64,000 nucleotides of DNA from Nevskia sp. (GCA_021732745.1 JAKFUK010000003.1:310001-374000); one strand, 5' to 3'; shown: positions 1-8,450, numbered from the stretch's first letter. A program made the numbers and translations. Notes: a model not told the origin generated them from the letters alone.

Positions 1-2
1 AT

Positions 3-1154
3 GTCGACGCCGTGGCCAGCCTGGTGCGCCGCGCGGCGCAGAAGCGCGTGGTCAGCACGCCGGAACTGAAACCGATGGAGCCGCGCGCGGCGATCATCGG
101 CGAAGCCCCGGCGATGCAGGACGTGTTTCGCGCCATCGGTCGGCTTTCGCAAAGCCAGATCACCGTGCTGATCACCGGCGAATCGGGCACCGGCAAGGAA
201 CTGATTGCCCGCGCACTGCATGTGAATTCGCCGCGCGCCTCGAAGCCGTTCCTCGCGATCAACACGGCAGCGATCCCGAAAGACCTGCTGGAATCCGAGT
301 TCTTCGGCCACGAGCGCGGCTCGTTCACCGGTGCGGCGATGCAGCGCAAGGGCCGCTTCGAGCAGGCTGACGGCGGCTCGCTGTTTCTCGATGAAATCGG
401 CGACATGCCGGCCGATCTGCAGACCCGCCTGCTGCGCGTATTGCAGGACGGGCAGTTCTATCGGGTCGGCGGTGTGAGCCCGATCAGCGTCGACGTCCGC
501 ATCATCGCCGCCACCCATCAGGATCTCGACCGCGCGGTGCAGGAAGGCCGCTTCCGCGAAGATCTCTATCACCGCCTGAACGTCATCCGCATCCGCATTC
601 CGCCGCTCAGAGAGCGCAGCGAAGACATTCCGCTGCTGCTGAAGCATTTTCTCGATGCCGCCGCCCGCGAACTGAAGACCGAGCCCAAGCAATTGCTGCC
701 GGAAGTGCTGGCGGTATTGAAGGGCTACGACTGGCACGGCAACGTCCGCCAGCTCGAAAACACCTGTCGCTGGCTGACCGTGATGGCCCCGGGTCAGGAC
801 GTGCATCTGGCCGATCTGCCGCCGGAACTGCGCGGCAAGCCGGTGGCCACCGAAGTGCCGCCCGCAGCGGTGCTCAGCCCGGTGGCGATGCCGGCGGTGG
901 CCGCACTGCTGCCGGTGCCGGGCAGCATTCCGGTCAGCGGCGACTGGCACGAAGCCCTGCGCCACTGGGCCGAAGCCCGCTTCGCCGAAGGCGACGACGA
1001 CCTGCTCGGCCACGCCTCGCCGCTGTTCGAGCGCACCTTGATCGAAGTGGCGCTCGTTGCCTGCAAGGGCCAGCGTCAGGAAGCCGCGCGGCGGCTGGGC
1101 TGGGGCCGCAATACCTTGACTCGCAAGATCAAGGAACTGGGCATCGACGACTAG
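3..1154 (+). CDS. ntrC: Nitrogen regulation response regulator NtrC, 5' partial
   Basis: C-terminal part of a sigma-54-dependent activator that switches on nitrogen-assimilation genes when phosphorylated by NtrB. The frame is open to the window edge, so the receiver domain is almost wholly missing; the first visible residues (VDAVASLVRRA) resemble the end of a receiver domain and its linker. The AAA+ domain is complete: Walker A GESGTGKELIARALH, the sigma-54 contact motif GSFTGA, Walker B LFLDEIGD and the arginine-rich NVRQLENTCRWL block. A Fis-type helix-turn-helix closes the protein (QEAARRLGWGRNTLTRKIKELGI). The order and wording of these motifs match enterobacterial NtrC closely, which separates it from other bacterial enhancer-binding proteins. 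A GTG at position 12 is only an internal codon. Confidence 0.95.
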   Translation, partial: VDAVASLVRRAAQKRVVSTPELKPMEPRAAIIGEAPAMQDVFRAIGRLSQSQITVLITGESGTGKELIARALHVNSPRASKPFLAINTAAIPKDLLESEFFGHERGSFTGAAMQRKGRFEQADGGSLFLDEIGDMPADLQTRLLRVLQDGQFYRVGGVSPISVDVRIIAATHQDLDRAVQEGRFREDLYHRLNVIRIRIPPLRERSEDIPLLLKHFLDAAARELKTEPKQLLPEVLAVLKGYDWHGNVRQLENTCRWLTVMAPGQDVHLADLPPELRGKPVATEVPPAAVLSPVAMPAVAALLPVPGSIPVSGDWHEALRHWAEARFAEGDDDLLGHASPLFERTLIEVALVACKGQRQEAARRLGWGRNTLTRKIKELGIDD

Positions 1155-1186
1155 CACCTGTTGACACTCCCGTTGGTCGTTGCAGC

Positions 1187-1254
1187 GTAGGTCCGGATTC
1201 ATCCGGACGCTGCGCGGATCGGCGAATGCGCAGTCCGGATGAATCCGGACCTAC
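1187..1254. repeat. GTAG-type REP palindrome pair, copy 1
   Basis: Two imperfect palindromes face each other. The element begins GTAGGTCCGGATTCATCCGG and ends with its reverse complement, finishing in CTAC. Each half can form its own hairpin (TCCGG-ATTCA-TCCGG type) and the whole can pair end to end. A near-identical element lies at 54667-54735. The GTAG terminus is typical of REP sequences mobilised by RAYT transposases and of the SMAG elements of Stenotrophomonas. It sits between ntrC and the hslV promoter. Confidence 0.85.
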
Positions 1255-1257
1255 GTG

Positions 1258-1282
1258 CTTGAATCGCCCCACCCGGTCCCAA
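1258..1282 (+). promoter_or_regulatory. Candidate sigma-32 heat-shock promoter of hslVU
   Basis: CTTGAA at 1258-1263 matches the sigma-32 -35 core exactly. After 13 bases comes TCCCAA, which matches four of six positions of the -10 core CCCCAT. The promoter starts 53 bp before the -10 end to hslV start and directly abuts the REP element. HslVU is a classic heat-shock protease, which supports the call. Confidence 0.5.
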
Positions 1283-1334
1283 ACACTGCTCCATCGCTAA
1301 AACGCTCACATCGTGAGCCCGATGGAGACGGACT

Positions 1335-1874
1335 TTGGAACAATTCGACGGCACCACCATCCTCGCCGTGCGTCGCGGCACACAGGTCTGCGTCTGCGGC
1401 GACGGCCAGGTGTCGATGGGCAACACCATGGTCAAGGGCAACGCGCGCAAGGTGCGTCGCCTGTACAACGACAAGGTCATCGCCGGTTTCGCCGGCGGCA
1501 CGGCGGACGCCTTCACCCTGTTCGAGCGCTTCGAAGGCAAGCTCGAAAAGCACTCCGGGCATCTGACTCGCGCGGCCGTGGAAATGGCCAAGGACTGGCG
1601 TTCGGATCGTTACCTGCGCCGCCTCGAAGCGCTGCTGCTGGTTGCCGATGCCGACACCACGCTGATGATTTCCGGCAATGGCGACGTCATGGAGCCGGAA
1701 GCCCACGGGGTGATGGCGATCGGCTCCGGTGGCTCGTTCGCAACCGCCGCCGCGCGGGCGCTGGTCGGCTCCACCGAGCTGTCAGCCCGCGAGATCGCCG
1801 AGCGTTCGCTGCATATCGCAGCGGACATCTGCATCTACACGAACCACAATCTGACCATCGAGACCATAGGCTGA
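1335..1874 (+). CDS. hslV: ATP-dependent protease subunit HslV (ClpQ)
   Basis: Peptidase subunit of the two-component HslUV protease, which degrades unfolded and regulatory proteins in the cytoplasm; twelve copies form the proteolytic core. The 179-aa protein is normal in length. The TTG start gives MEQFDG followed by TTILAVRRG; the first Thr of TTI is the catalytic nucleophile, so a six-residue propeptide must be removed. The [21 protein letters not shown] and [17 protein letters not shown] blocks are hallmark HslV sequences. hslU follows 138 bp downstream, an unusually wide gap that is filled by a palindromic repeat. Confidence 0.97.
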   Translation: MEQFDGTTILAVRRGTQVCVCGDGQVSMGNTMVKGNARKVRRLYNDKVIAGFAGGTADAFTLFERFEGKLEKHSGHLTRAAVEMAKDWRSDRYLRRLEALLLVADADTTLMISGNGDVMEPEAHGVMAIGSGGSFATAAARALVGSTELSAREIAERSLHIAADICIYTNHNLTIETIG

Positions 1875-1884
1875 GGCCGCTTTT

Positions 1885-1993
1885 CTCCCTCTCCCTCCGG
1901 GAGAGGGCCGGGGTGAGGGTCTCTCCAGTAGAGATCCAACTCCGACCGAGAGAGAGTCCCTCACCCCAACCCCTCTCCCGGAGGGAGAGGGGC
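1885..1993. repeat. CCCTCTCCC-type inverted repeat between hslV and hslU
   Basis: Two hairpins in opposite orientation. The first reads CCCTCTCCCTCCGGGAGAGG followed by a GGTGAGGG tail; the second starts CCCTCACCCCAACCCCTCTC and ends GGAGGGAGAGGGG. Related elements occur at 31970-32006 and 46739-46857. It fills the hslV-hslU gap, so it is transcribed and could affect relative expression of the two subunits. Confidence 0.8.
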
Positions 1994-2012
1994 TTAGCGT
2001 GAGAACATTGAA

Positions 2013-3395
2013 ATGAATGACGCAATTCCTCCCGAAGTCCTGAAATCGACCCTGAGCGGCGCTGCCGCGATGACGCCGCGCGAGATCGTCACCGAACTCG
2101 ATCGCCACATCGTCGGCCAGTCGGCCGCCAAGAAAGCCGTGGCGATCGCGCTGCGCAATCGCTGGCGTCGCCAGCAGACCCCGGAAGCGATCCGCGCGGA
2201 AATCACGCCGAAGAACATCCTGATGATCGGCCCGACCGGCGTCGGCAAGACTGAGATCGCCCGCCGCCTGGCCAAGCTGGCCAACGCGCCGTTCGTCAAG
2301 GTTGAAGCGACCAAGTTCACAGAAGTGGGTTATGTCGGCCGCGATGTCGATTCGATCATCCGCGAGCTCGCCGATGTCGCGGTCAAGCTGACTCGCGATC
2401 AGGCCATCGCCCGCGTCCAGGCCAAGGCCCATGACGCGGCCGAAGAACGGGTGCTCGACGCCCTGCTGCCGCCGCCGAGCAACTTCGGCGAAGCCAGCAC
2501 CCATCGCGAAAACGAGAACGGCGCGGCCCGTCAGGTGTTCCGCAAGAAGCTGCGCGAAGGCAAGCTCGACGACACCGAGATCGAACTGAAAGTCAGCATG
2601 ACCCCGGCCAGCATGCAGATCATGGGGCCGCCGGGCATGGAGGACATGACCAGCCAGTTGCAGAGCATGTTCAAGAACCTGGGCGCCGGCCAGCAGAAGA
2701 CCCGGAAGCTGAAGATTCGCGAAGCGATGAAGCTGCTGATCGAGGAAGAAGGCGGCAAGCTGGTCGACGAGGAAGCGATCAAGGTCGAAGCGCTGAAGAA
2801 CGCCGAGGACAACGGCATCGTCTTCATTGATGAGATCGACAAGGTCTGCAAGCGCGGCGAATACGGCGGCGCCGATGTCTCGCGCGAAGGCGTGCAGCGC
2901 GATCTGCTGCCGCTGGTCGAAGGCTGCACGGTGTCGACCAAGCACGGCGCGATCAAGACCGACCACATCCTGTTCATCGCCAGCGGCGCGTTCCACATGT
3001 CCAAGCCCAGCGACATGATTCCGGAACTGCAGGGCCGCCTGCCGATCCGCGTCGAACTGGAAGCGCTGAAAACCGAGGACTTCGTGCGGATCCTGTCCGA
3101 GCCGACCCATTCGCTGACCGACCAGTACAAAGCCCTGCTGGCGACCGAAGGCGTGACCCTGGAATTTGCCGCCGACGGCCTGAACCGCATCGCGGCGATG
3201 GCCTGGCAGGTCAACGAGCGCACCGAGAACATCGGCGCGCGGCGTCTGCACACGGTGCTGGAACGGCTGATGGAAGAAGCCGCGTTCGACGCGCCGGACA
3301 AGGCCGGGACGACGCTGACGGTCGATGCGGCTTACGTCGACGCGAAGCTGGCGAAGCTGGTCGGCGATGAGGATTTGAGCAGGTTCATCCTGTGA
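2013..3395 (+). CDS. hslU: ATP-dependent protease ATPase subunit HslU (ClpY)
   Basis: AAA+ unfoldase that recognises substrates and threads them into HslV. Walker A is [17 protein letters not shown] and Walker B is IVFIDEIDK. The central I domain lies between them, and the C-terminal tail LSRFIL inserts into HslV to activate it. This start gives 460 aa. An internal ATG at 2070 gives [17 protein letters not shown], which matches the N-terminus of most HslU proteins, so the true start could be 2070; neither has a strong Shine-Dalgarno. The stop overlaps the GTG of the next gene (GTGA). Confidence 0.97.
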   Translation: MNDAIPPEVLKSTLSGAAAMTPREIVTELDRHIVGQSAAKKAVAIALRNRWRRQQTPEAIRAEITPKNILMIGPTGVGKTEIARRLAKLANAPFVKVEATKFTEVGYVGRDVDSIIRELADVAVKLTRDQAIARVQAKAHDAAEERVLDALLPPPSNFGEASTHRENENGAARQVFRKKLREGKLDDTEIELKVSMTPASMQIMGPPGMEDMTSQLQSMFKNLGAGQQKTRKLKIREAMKLLIEEEGGKLVDEEAIKVEALKNAEDNGIVFIDEIDKVCKRGEYGGADVSREGVQRDLLPLVEGCTVSTKHGAIKTDHILFIASGAFHMSKPSDMIPELQGRLPIRVELEALKTEDFVRILSEPTHSLTDQYKALLATEGVTLEFAADGLNRIAAMAWQVNERTENIGARRLHTVLERLMEEAAFDAPDKAGTTLTVDAAYVDAKLAKLVGDEDLSRFIL

Positions 3396-3805
3396 GCGTG
3401 CCGGTTCCAACCGACATCAAGCTGCACCGCAAGTCCCGCGTGCTGGAAGTGGTTTGGGCGGATCGCACCGACTCGCTGCCGCTGGAATACCTGCGGGTGT
3501 TCAGCCCGAGTGCGGAAGTGCGCGGCCACGGCGGCGGCGAGCCGATGCTGGTGGCCGGCAAGCGCGACGTGAACGTGACCGGCGTCGACTCGGTCGGCCG
3601 TTATGCCGTGCGCCTGCGCTTCGACGACGGCCACGACAGCGGCCTTTATTCGTGGCCGACCCTGCGCGAACTGGCCGACAAGCACAGCGAATGGTGGCCG
3701 CGCTACGAGCAGCGCCTGGCCGAGCACGGCATGAGCCGCGACAACGCCACGGTGAAACTGTCGGCACTCGGCGTCGGCAAGTTCAAGCCGGTGCTGCCTT
3801 CGTGA
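3392..3805 (+). CDS. DUF971 family protein
   Basis: A 137-aa protein of the DUF971 family, whose fold corresponds to the N-terminal domain of gamma-butyrobetaine hydroxylase; the molecular function in bacteria is unknown, although the family has been linked to iron-sulfur protein biology. Visible features are the [30 protein letters not shown] block, [20 protein letters not shown] and a terminal WWPRYEQRL. It starts at a GTG inside the hslU stop (GTGA), which implies translational coupling. The hslV-hslU-DUF971 order is conserved in many proteobacteria. Its own stop overlaps the GTG of def in the same way. Confidence 0.88.
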   Translation: MSVPVPTDIKLHRKSRVLEVVWADRTDSLPLEYLRVFSPSAEVRGHGGGEPMLVAGKRDVNVTGVDSVGRYAVRLRFDDGHDSGLYSWPTLRELADKHSEWWPRYEQRLAEHGMSRDNATVKLSALGVGKFKPVLPS

Positions 3806-4329
3806 TTCGGGACGTCCTGCGCATGGGCGATGCCCGCCTGCTGCGGATTGCCGAACCGGTCACCGCGTTCGGCACGCCGGAACTGCGGGCGCTGATCGAA
3901 GACATGCAGGACACCATGGCCTCGCTGAACGGTGCCGGCCTCGCGGCCCCGCAGATCGGCGTCAATCTGCGGGTGGTGATCTTCGGCGTCGGTGCCAATC
4001 CGCGTTATCCAGACGCGGAAGCGGTGCCGTTCACGATCCTCTGCAACCCGGTGCTGGAAGCGCTCGGCACCGACATGGAAGACGGCTGGGAAGGCTGTCT
4101 GTCGGTGCCCGGCCTGCGCGGGCTGGTGCCGCGCTACGCCCGGCTGCGCTACAGCGGCTTCGATGAAAACGGAGTTCGGATCGAACGCCAAGTCAGCGGC
4201 TTCCACGCCCGCGTGGTCCAACACGAATGCGACCACCTCGACGGCATCCTCTACCCGCGCCGCATTCGCGATCTGACGCAATTCGGTTTCACACGGGAAA
4301 TCTTCGGCGAGGAACGGGCTGACGATTGA
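3802..4329 (+). CDS. def: Peptide deformylase
   Basis: Removes the N-formyl group from the initiator methionine of nascent proteins. All three family motifs are present: [10 protein letters not shown] (motif 1), EGCLSVPG with the metal-binding Cys (motif 2), and QHECDHLDG with the HExxH-type metal site and catalytic Glu replaced in register by HECDH as usual (motif 3). The GTG start at 3802 overlaps the DUF971 stop and gives IRDVLRMGD, a common deformylase N-terminus; ATG at 3823 is the alternative. At 175 aa it is of normal length. It is not next to fmt, so it is probably an additional, stand-alone copy. Confidence 0.93.
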   Translation: MIRDVLRMGDARLLRIAEPVTAFGTPELRALIEDMQDTMASLNGAGLAAPQIGVNLRVVIFGVGANPRYPDAEAVPFTILCNPVLEALGTDMEDGWEGCLSVPGLRGLVPRYARLRYSGFDENGVRIERQVSGFHARVVQHECDHLDGILYPRRIRDLTQFGFTREIFGEERADD

Positions 4330-4430
4330 GCCGGACGCAGCCGAGTAGCGCGTCGTGCCCCGCCGACCGATTTCGCGCATCTGACGAAGGCTTTCAAGCC
4401 ACCGCAGGCTGTTGACCGACTGCTCCAGCA

Positions 4431-4454
4431 TGATAGTATGGCACCATACTATCA
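4431..4454. promoter_or_regulatory. Palindromic operator upstream of the maoC-acyl-CoA dehydrogenase unit
   Basis: Two perfect 11-bp arms, TGATAGTATGG and CCATACTATCA, separated by CA. The site lies 36 bp before the maoC start, where a repressor would block transcription. The core GTAYGGYACCMTAC recurs in the palindrome at 6223-6240 ahead of the second acyl-CoA dehydrogenase. Symmetry and size suit a TetR-family acyl-CoA-responsive repressor; no such gene is in the window. Confidence 0.8.
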
Positions 4455-4489
4455 TGCCGGCCGCGCGCTGGCTCATCCGGGAGTCGGCA

Positions 4490-4945
4490 ATGGCGGGTCT
4501 GTTTTTCGAGCAGTTCACGGTCGGTCGGATTTTCGAGCATGAGATCCGCCGCACGGTCACCGAATCGGACAACGTCTGGTTCTGTGGCGCCACCTACAAC
4601 CCGGCGCAGATCCACATCGACGCCGAGTACTGCAAGAACACCGAATTCGGCCAGCCGCTGGTCAATTCGATCTTCACGCTGGGCCTGGTCATCGGCTTGT
4701 CGATCCAGGACACCACGCTCGGTACCACGGTCGCCAATCTCGGCATGACCGATACCCGCTTCCCGAAGCCGGTGTTTGCCGGCGACACCATCCGCTCACG
4801 CACCACGGTGCTGGAAATCCGCGAATCGAAGTCGCGGCCGAATGCCGGCATCGTCACCTTCCTGCACGAAGGCCTGAACCAGCGCGGCGATCTGATCTGC
4901 ACCACCCAGCGCCAGGCGCTGATGCTACGCAAGCCGGCCGCGTAA
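4490..4945 (+). CDS. MaoC family (hot-dog fold) acyl-CoA hydratase
   Basis: A 151-aa hot-dog fold protein of the MaoC hydratase group. The central stretch TESDNVWFCGATYNPAQIHIDAEY resembles the mesaconyl/methylmalyl-CoA hydratase branch; it has NPxxxH in place of the more usual D-x-N-P-x-H, so the classical catalytic Asp is not obvious. It probably hydrates a 2-enoyl-CoA. The ATG at 4490 has GGAG eight bases upstream; a longer frame starting at 4412 would run through the palindromic operator and is rejected. It is followed after 57 bp by an acyl-CoA dehydrogenase on the same strand and is likely co-transcribed with it. Confidence 0.85.
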   Translation: MAGLFFEQFTVGRIFEHEIRRTVTESDNVWFCGATYNPAQIHIDAEYCKNTEFGQPLVNSIFTLGLVIGLSIQDTTLGTTVANLGMTDTRFPKPVFAGDTIRSRTTVLEIRESKSRPNAGIVTFLHEGLNQRGDLICTTQRQALMLRKPAA

Positions 4946-5002
4946 TCGCGCCGCTCGCGACGCCCGAATTCCTCTTTTCCTTAACTTTCCGGAGTTTTCA
5001 CG

Positions 5003-6169
5003 ATGGATTTCTCGATCAATCCCGATCATCAGGCGATTCGCGATGGCGTCGGAGCCGTGGTCCGTTCGTTCGGCGACGAATACTGGCTGGCCCGTGACGA
5101 CGACGGTGTGTTCCCGTTCGAGTTCCACAAGGCGATGGCCGATGGCGGCTGGCTCGGCCTGACCATGCCGGAGGAGTACGGCGGTTCGGGTCTCGGCGTC
5201 ACCGAAGCGATGATCATGATGCATGAGATCGCCAGCCACGGCGGCGGCATGGCGGCGACCTCGTCGGTGCACATCAACCTGTTCGGGCCGCACCCGATCG
5301 TGGTCTACGGCACGCACGAGCAGAAGTCCCGCTGGGTGCCGCGCCTGATCTCGGGCGAAGACCAGTGCTGCTTCGGCTTCACCGAGCCGGACGCCGGCCT
5401 GAACACCACGGCGATCAAGACCTTCGCGACCAAGGTCGACGGTGGCTATGTGGTGCGCGGCCAGAAGGTCTGGACCTCGACCGCCCAGGTCGCCAACAAG
5501 ATCATGTTGCTGACCCGCACCACCAAGCTCGAGGACGCCAAGAAGCCGACCGACGGCATCACCATCTTCTACACCGACCTCGATCGCTCGAAGATCGCCG
5601 TCACCAAGATTCCGAAGATGGGCCGCAAGGCGGTCGATTCGAACTCGATCTTCATCGACGACCTGTTCATCCCGGATTCCGATCGCATCGGCGAGGAAGG
5701 CAAGGGCTTCGGCTACATCCTGCACAGCTTGAACCCCGAGCGCGTGCTGATCGGGATAGAGGCGATCGGCATCGGCCAGGACGCGCTGCGCCGCGCTGCC
5801 AAGTACGGCCGCGAGCGCGTGGTGTTCGGTCGCCCGATCGGCCAGAACCAGGGCATCCAGCATCCGCTCGCGGAAAAGTGGATGTACTTGGAAGCCGCGC
5901 AGCGCATGGTCGAAAAGGCCGCCTGGCTGTACGACAACCATCTGCCCTGCGGCGCTGAAGCCAATGCCGGCAAATTTCTCGGTGCCCGCGCCGGCTTCGA
6001 TGCCTGCCTCCAGGCAGTGCTGACCTTCGGCGGCATGGGCTACGCGAAGGAGTACCACGTCGAACGTCTGCTCCGTGAAGTGACCGTGACCCGCATTGCG
6101 CCGATCACCGAGCAACTGATCCTGTCGTTCATCGCCGAAAAAGTGCTCGACCAGCCGAAATCGTACTGA
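5003..6169 (+). CDS. Acyl-CoA dehydrogenase (helix-G glutamate type)
   Basis: FAD-dependent alpha,beta-dehydrogenation of an acyl-CoA, passing electrons to ETF. The 388-aa protein has the N-terminal helical domain with MPEEYGGSGLG, the middle domain with CFGFTEPDAGLNTTAIKT, and the C-terminal domain with TFGGMGYAKEYHVERLLREV. The usual C-terminal catalytic Glu (YEG motif of MCAD-like enzymes) is absent; RIAPITEQ is found there. A Glu at about residue 246 in SLNPERVLIG aligns with the catalytic Glu of isovaleryl-CoA and long-chain dehydrogenases (LDLERLVL), so it is probably active with that geometry. A GGAG Shine-Dalgarno precedes the ATG. Confidence 0.92.
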   Translation: MDFSINPDHQAIRDGVGAVVRSFGDEYWLARDDDGVFPFEFHKAMADGGWLGLTMPEEYGGSGLGVTEAMIMMHEIASHGGGMAATSSVHINLFGPHPIVVYGTHEQKSRWVPRLISGEDQCCFGFTEPDAGLNTTAIKTFATKVDGGYVVRGQKVWTSTAQVANKIMLLTRTTKLEDAKKPTDGITIFYTDLDRSKIAVTKIPKMGRKAVDSNSIFIDDLFIPDSDRIGEEGKGFGYILHSLNPERVLIGIEAIGIGQDALRRAAKYGRERVVFGRPIGQNQGIQHPLAEKWMYLEAAQRMVEKAAWLYDNHLPCGAEANAGKFLGARAGFDACLQAVLTFGGMGYAKEYHVERLLREVTVTRIAPITEQLILSFIAEKVLDQPKSY

Positions 6170-6180
6170 GGACGAGCCGG

Positions 6181-6206
6181 TTCCGGCGCAGGGTATTGCG
6201 CCGGAA
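6181..6206 (+). terminator. Hairpin after first acyl-CoA dehydrogenase
   Basis: Perfect 10-bp stem TTCCGGCGCA / TGCGCCGGAA with a 6-base loop, 11 bp past the stop codon. There is no clear T tract after it, so it may be a weak or Rho-assisted terminator. It separates this unit from the next operator and gene. Confidence 0.5.
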
Positions 6207-6222
6207 ACCATCTTTACAAAGG

Positions 6223-6240
6223 TCGTACGGTACCCTACGA
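6223..6240. promoter_or_regulatory. Second copy of the acyl-CoA operator
   Basis: TCGTACGGT / ACCCTACGA is an 18-bp palindrome with one mismatched pair. Its centre GTACGGTACCCTAC agrees at 11 of 14 positions with GTATGGCACCATAC in the operator at 4431-4454. It lies 28 bp before the start of the second acyl-CoA dehydrogenase. Confidence 0.65.
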
Positions 6241-6268
6241 TCAGAGCAAATTTCCGAGAGAAGTCTTC

Positions 6269-7477
6269 ATGTTCAAGCGCACGCTGTTCACCCACGAGCA
6301 CGAGTTGTTCCGCGACACCGTTCGCAAGTTCATCGAGCGCGAAATCGCGCCGTACCACGCCCAGTGGGAACACGACGGCATCGTCCCGCGCGATTTGTGG
6401 CTCAAGGCCGGCGAAGCGGGAATGCTTTGCTGCACGATTCCGGAAGAGTACGGCGGCCTCGGTCTCGACTACCTGTTCGACGTCGTGGTGTTCGAGGAAA
6501 TGGCCCGCAGCGGCTTCACCGGCCCGGGTTTCCTGATCCATTGCGATCTGGTTTCGACCTACGTCAAGTCTTTCGGCACCGAAGAGCAGAAGAAGCACTG
6601 GCTGCCGAAGATGGTGTCCGGCGAAGCTATCGGAAGCTTGGGCATGACCGAGCCGCATGCCGGCTCCGATCTCAAGGCGATCCGCACCCGCGCGGTGCGC
6701 GACGGTGACGATTACGTCATCAACGGCCAGAAGGTGTTCATCTCCAACGGCCAGCTCTGCGACGTGCTGGTGCTGGCGACCAAGACCGACAGCGATTCCG
6801 GCTCCAAGGGCGTCACCCTGTTCCTGGTCGACACCAAGACGCCGGGTTTCGTGCGCGGCAAGAACCTCGAAAAGCTCGGCATGAAGGCGCAGGACACCTC
6901 GGAACTGTTCTTCCAGGACATGCGCGTGCCGGCCTCCGCGATGCTCGGCAAGGAAGGCGAAGGCTTCAAGCTGATGATGACCAAGCTGGCCCAGGAACGT
7001 CTCGCCCAGGCGATCCGTTCGGCCACAGTCACCGAAACGCTGATCGAGATGACGGTCGATTACACCGCCAACCGCAAGGCGTTCGGCACCACCATCGGTG
7101 CCTTCCAGAACACCCAGTTCAAGCTCGCCGAGCTGCACACCGAATCGGTGATCGGCCGCGTGTTCACCGATCACTGCATCACCAAGTTCATGAACGGCGA
7201 GCTCGATGAAGTCGACGCCGCGATGGCGAAGATGTGGCTGTCGAACCTGCACTGCAAGACCGCTGACGAGTGCCTGCAGCTGTTCGGCGGCTGGGGCTAC
7301 ATGTGGGAATACCCGATCTCGCGCGCGTTTGCCGATTGCCGCATCGTCAAGATTGCCGGTGGCTCGATCGAAGTGATGAAGCTGATCATCGGCCGCTCGC
7401 TGTTCGGCCGCGTGCAGGGGCAGGAGAAGGTCAAGGCTATCGACTCGGGATCCGAGCAGAAACGCCTCGCAAGCTGA
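6269..7477 (+). CDS. Acyl-CoA dehydrogenase, long-chain/isovaleryl-like
   Basis: A 402-aa FAD-dependent acyl-CoA dehydrogenase. Visible signatures are IPEEYGGLGLD, SLGMTEPHAGSDLKAIRT (flavin and substrate region) and LQLFGGWGYMWEYPISRAFAD near the C-terminus. The catalytic base is probably the Glu of LAQERLAQA, on helix G as in long-chain and isovaleryl-CoA dehydrogenases; the C-terminal equivalent reads IAGGSIEVM. It has its own palindromic operator just upstream and two terminators downstream, so it is a single-gene unit of the same regulon as the maoC pair. Substrate cannot be told from sequence; the neighbouring isobutyryl-CoA mutase suggests branched or short-chain acyl-CoA. Confidence 0.93.
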   Translation: MFKRTLFTHEHELFRDTVRKFIEREIAPYHAQWEHDGIVPRDLWLKAGEAGMLCCTIPEEYGGLGLDYLFDVVVFEEMARSGFTGPGFLIHCDLVSTYVKSFGTEEQKKHWLPKMVSGEAIGSLGMTEPHAGSDLKAIRTRAVRDGDDYVINGQKVFISNGQLCDVLVLATKTDSDSGSKGVTLFLVDTKTPGFVRGKNLEKLGMKAQDTSELFFQDMRVPASAMLGKEGEGFKLMMTKLAQERLAQAIRSATVTETLIEMTVDYTANRKAFGTTIGAFQNTQFKLAELHTESVIGRVFTDHCITKFMNGELDEVDAAMAKMWLSNLHCKTADECLQLFGGWGYMWEYPISRAFADCRIVKIAGGSIEVMKLIIGRSLFGRVQGQEKVKAIDSGSEQKRLAS

Positions 7478-7498
7478 TTCGTCTGCTTGCGGCCCAAG

Positions 7499-7532
7499 AG
7501 CCCGCCGACCATCACTGGGGGCGGGCTTTTGT
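7499..7532 (+). terminator. Rho-independent terminator
   Basis: Stem AGCCCGCC / GGCGGGCT with a 13-base loop followed by TTTTGTTT, 21 bp after the acyl-CoA dehydrogenase stop. Confidence 0.85.
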
Positions 7533-7540
7533 TTGAATGC

Positions 7541-7571
7541 GGCCCGCTCGCCAACGGAGCGCGGGCCTTTA
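7541..7571 (+). terminator. Second terminator-like hairpin
   Basis: Stem GGCCCGC / GCGGGCC with an inner TC/GA pair and a short bulge, followed by TTTAT. Together with the hairpin just upstream it makes a tandem terminator before the crotonase gene. Confidence 0.6.
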
Positions 7572-7596
7572 TCGAAGCACAATGCGGGGGAGTGCG

Positions 7597-8388
7597 ATGA
7601 GCTACGAAACGCTGGAACTGACCGTTGATGAAGGCGGGCTGGCGCGGCTGGTGCTGAACCAGCCGGCGATCGGCAACCCCTTCAACGCGCAGATGTGCGC
7701 CGACATGAACCACGCCTGCAGCACGCTGCTGGCGCGTGGCGATGTCCGCGCCGTGCTGCTGACCGCCAATGGCAAGTTCTTCACTGTCGGCGGCGACATC
7801 AACATGTTCGCCAAGCAGCTCGACACCCTGCCGACGGAGATCCTGCAATGGACTTCGACGCTGCACATGGGTCTTGCCCGCCTGAAGCGCATGAACGCGC
7901 CGCTGATCGCCAGCGTGCACGGCATCTGCATGGGCGGCGGCGTGGCGCTGGTCGGTGCCTGCGACGTGGTCTACGCCAGCAAGAGCGCGCGCTTCGGCGC
8001 GGCCTATCCGCAGATCGGCTATTCCTGCGATGCCGGTGCCTCGTTCGCGCTGGCTTCGCGCATGGGCATTGCCCGCGCTCGCCGTTTCCTGCTGTTCAAC
8101 GAAATGCTCACCGCTGACCAGGCATTGACGGCCGGTCTTGCAGACTACGTCGTCGAAGACGCCGAACTCGCGAACACCGCCGAGCAGGTGGCGAAGCAGC
8201 TGGCGATGGGGCCGACCCGGGCCTTTGGCGAAATCCGCCGTCTGGTCGACAAGGCCCTGCGCACGCCGATGGAAACGCAGCTCGAAGACGAGGCGCAGGC
8301 CCTGTCAGGCTGTGCCGGCAGCTTTGATGCTCGCGAGGGCATCACCGCGTTTGTGGAAAAACGCGCACCGAATTTCAAGGGACGCTGA
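7597..8388 (+). CDS. Enoyl-CoA hydratase/isomerase (crotonase) family protein
   Basis: A 263-aa crotonase-fold protein acting on an acyl-CoA. The oxyanion-hole blocks are clear: GKFFTVGGDINMF and ASVHGICMGGGVALVGACD. The two glutamates of true enoyl-CoA hydratases are not present: the positions fall in FGAAYPQIG and ARRFLLF. Instead it has GYSCDAGASF, where an Asp is found as in many enoyl-CoA isomerases, so double-bond isomerisation is at least as likely as hydration. The ATG at 7597 has GGGGGA five to ten bases upstream. The acyl-CoA ligase follows 62 bp later. Confidence 0.9.
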   Translation: MSYETLELTVDEGGLARLVLNQPAIGNPFNAQMCADMNHACSTLLARGDVRAVLLTANGKFFTVGGDINMFAKQLDTLPTEILQWTSTLHMGLARLKRMNAPLIASVHGICMGGGVALVGACDVVYASKSARFGAAYPQIGYSCDAGASFALASRMGIARARRFLLFNEMLTADQALTAGLADYVVEDAELANTAEQVAKQLAMGPTRAFGEIRRLVDKALRTPMETQLEDEAQALSGCAGSFDAREGITAFVEKRAPNFKGR

Positions 8389-8450
8389 GCCGGATCGCTG
8401 CTGATCCGAGAAACCAGCGCCCACCGCGATAACCAAGAGAGGACGAGACC

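Noticed and set aside
4925-7582. 885-codon open frame on the minus strand opposite both acyl-CoA dehydrogenase genes
   Set aside because: Mirror frame created by GC-rich codon bias; it has no ribosome binding site or recognisable domain, and the plus-strand proteins are clear.
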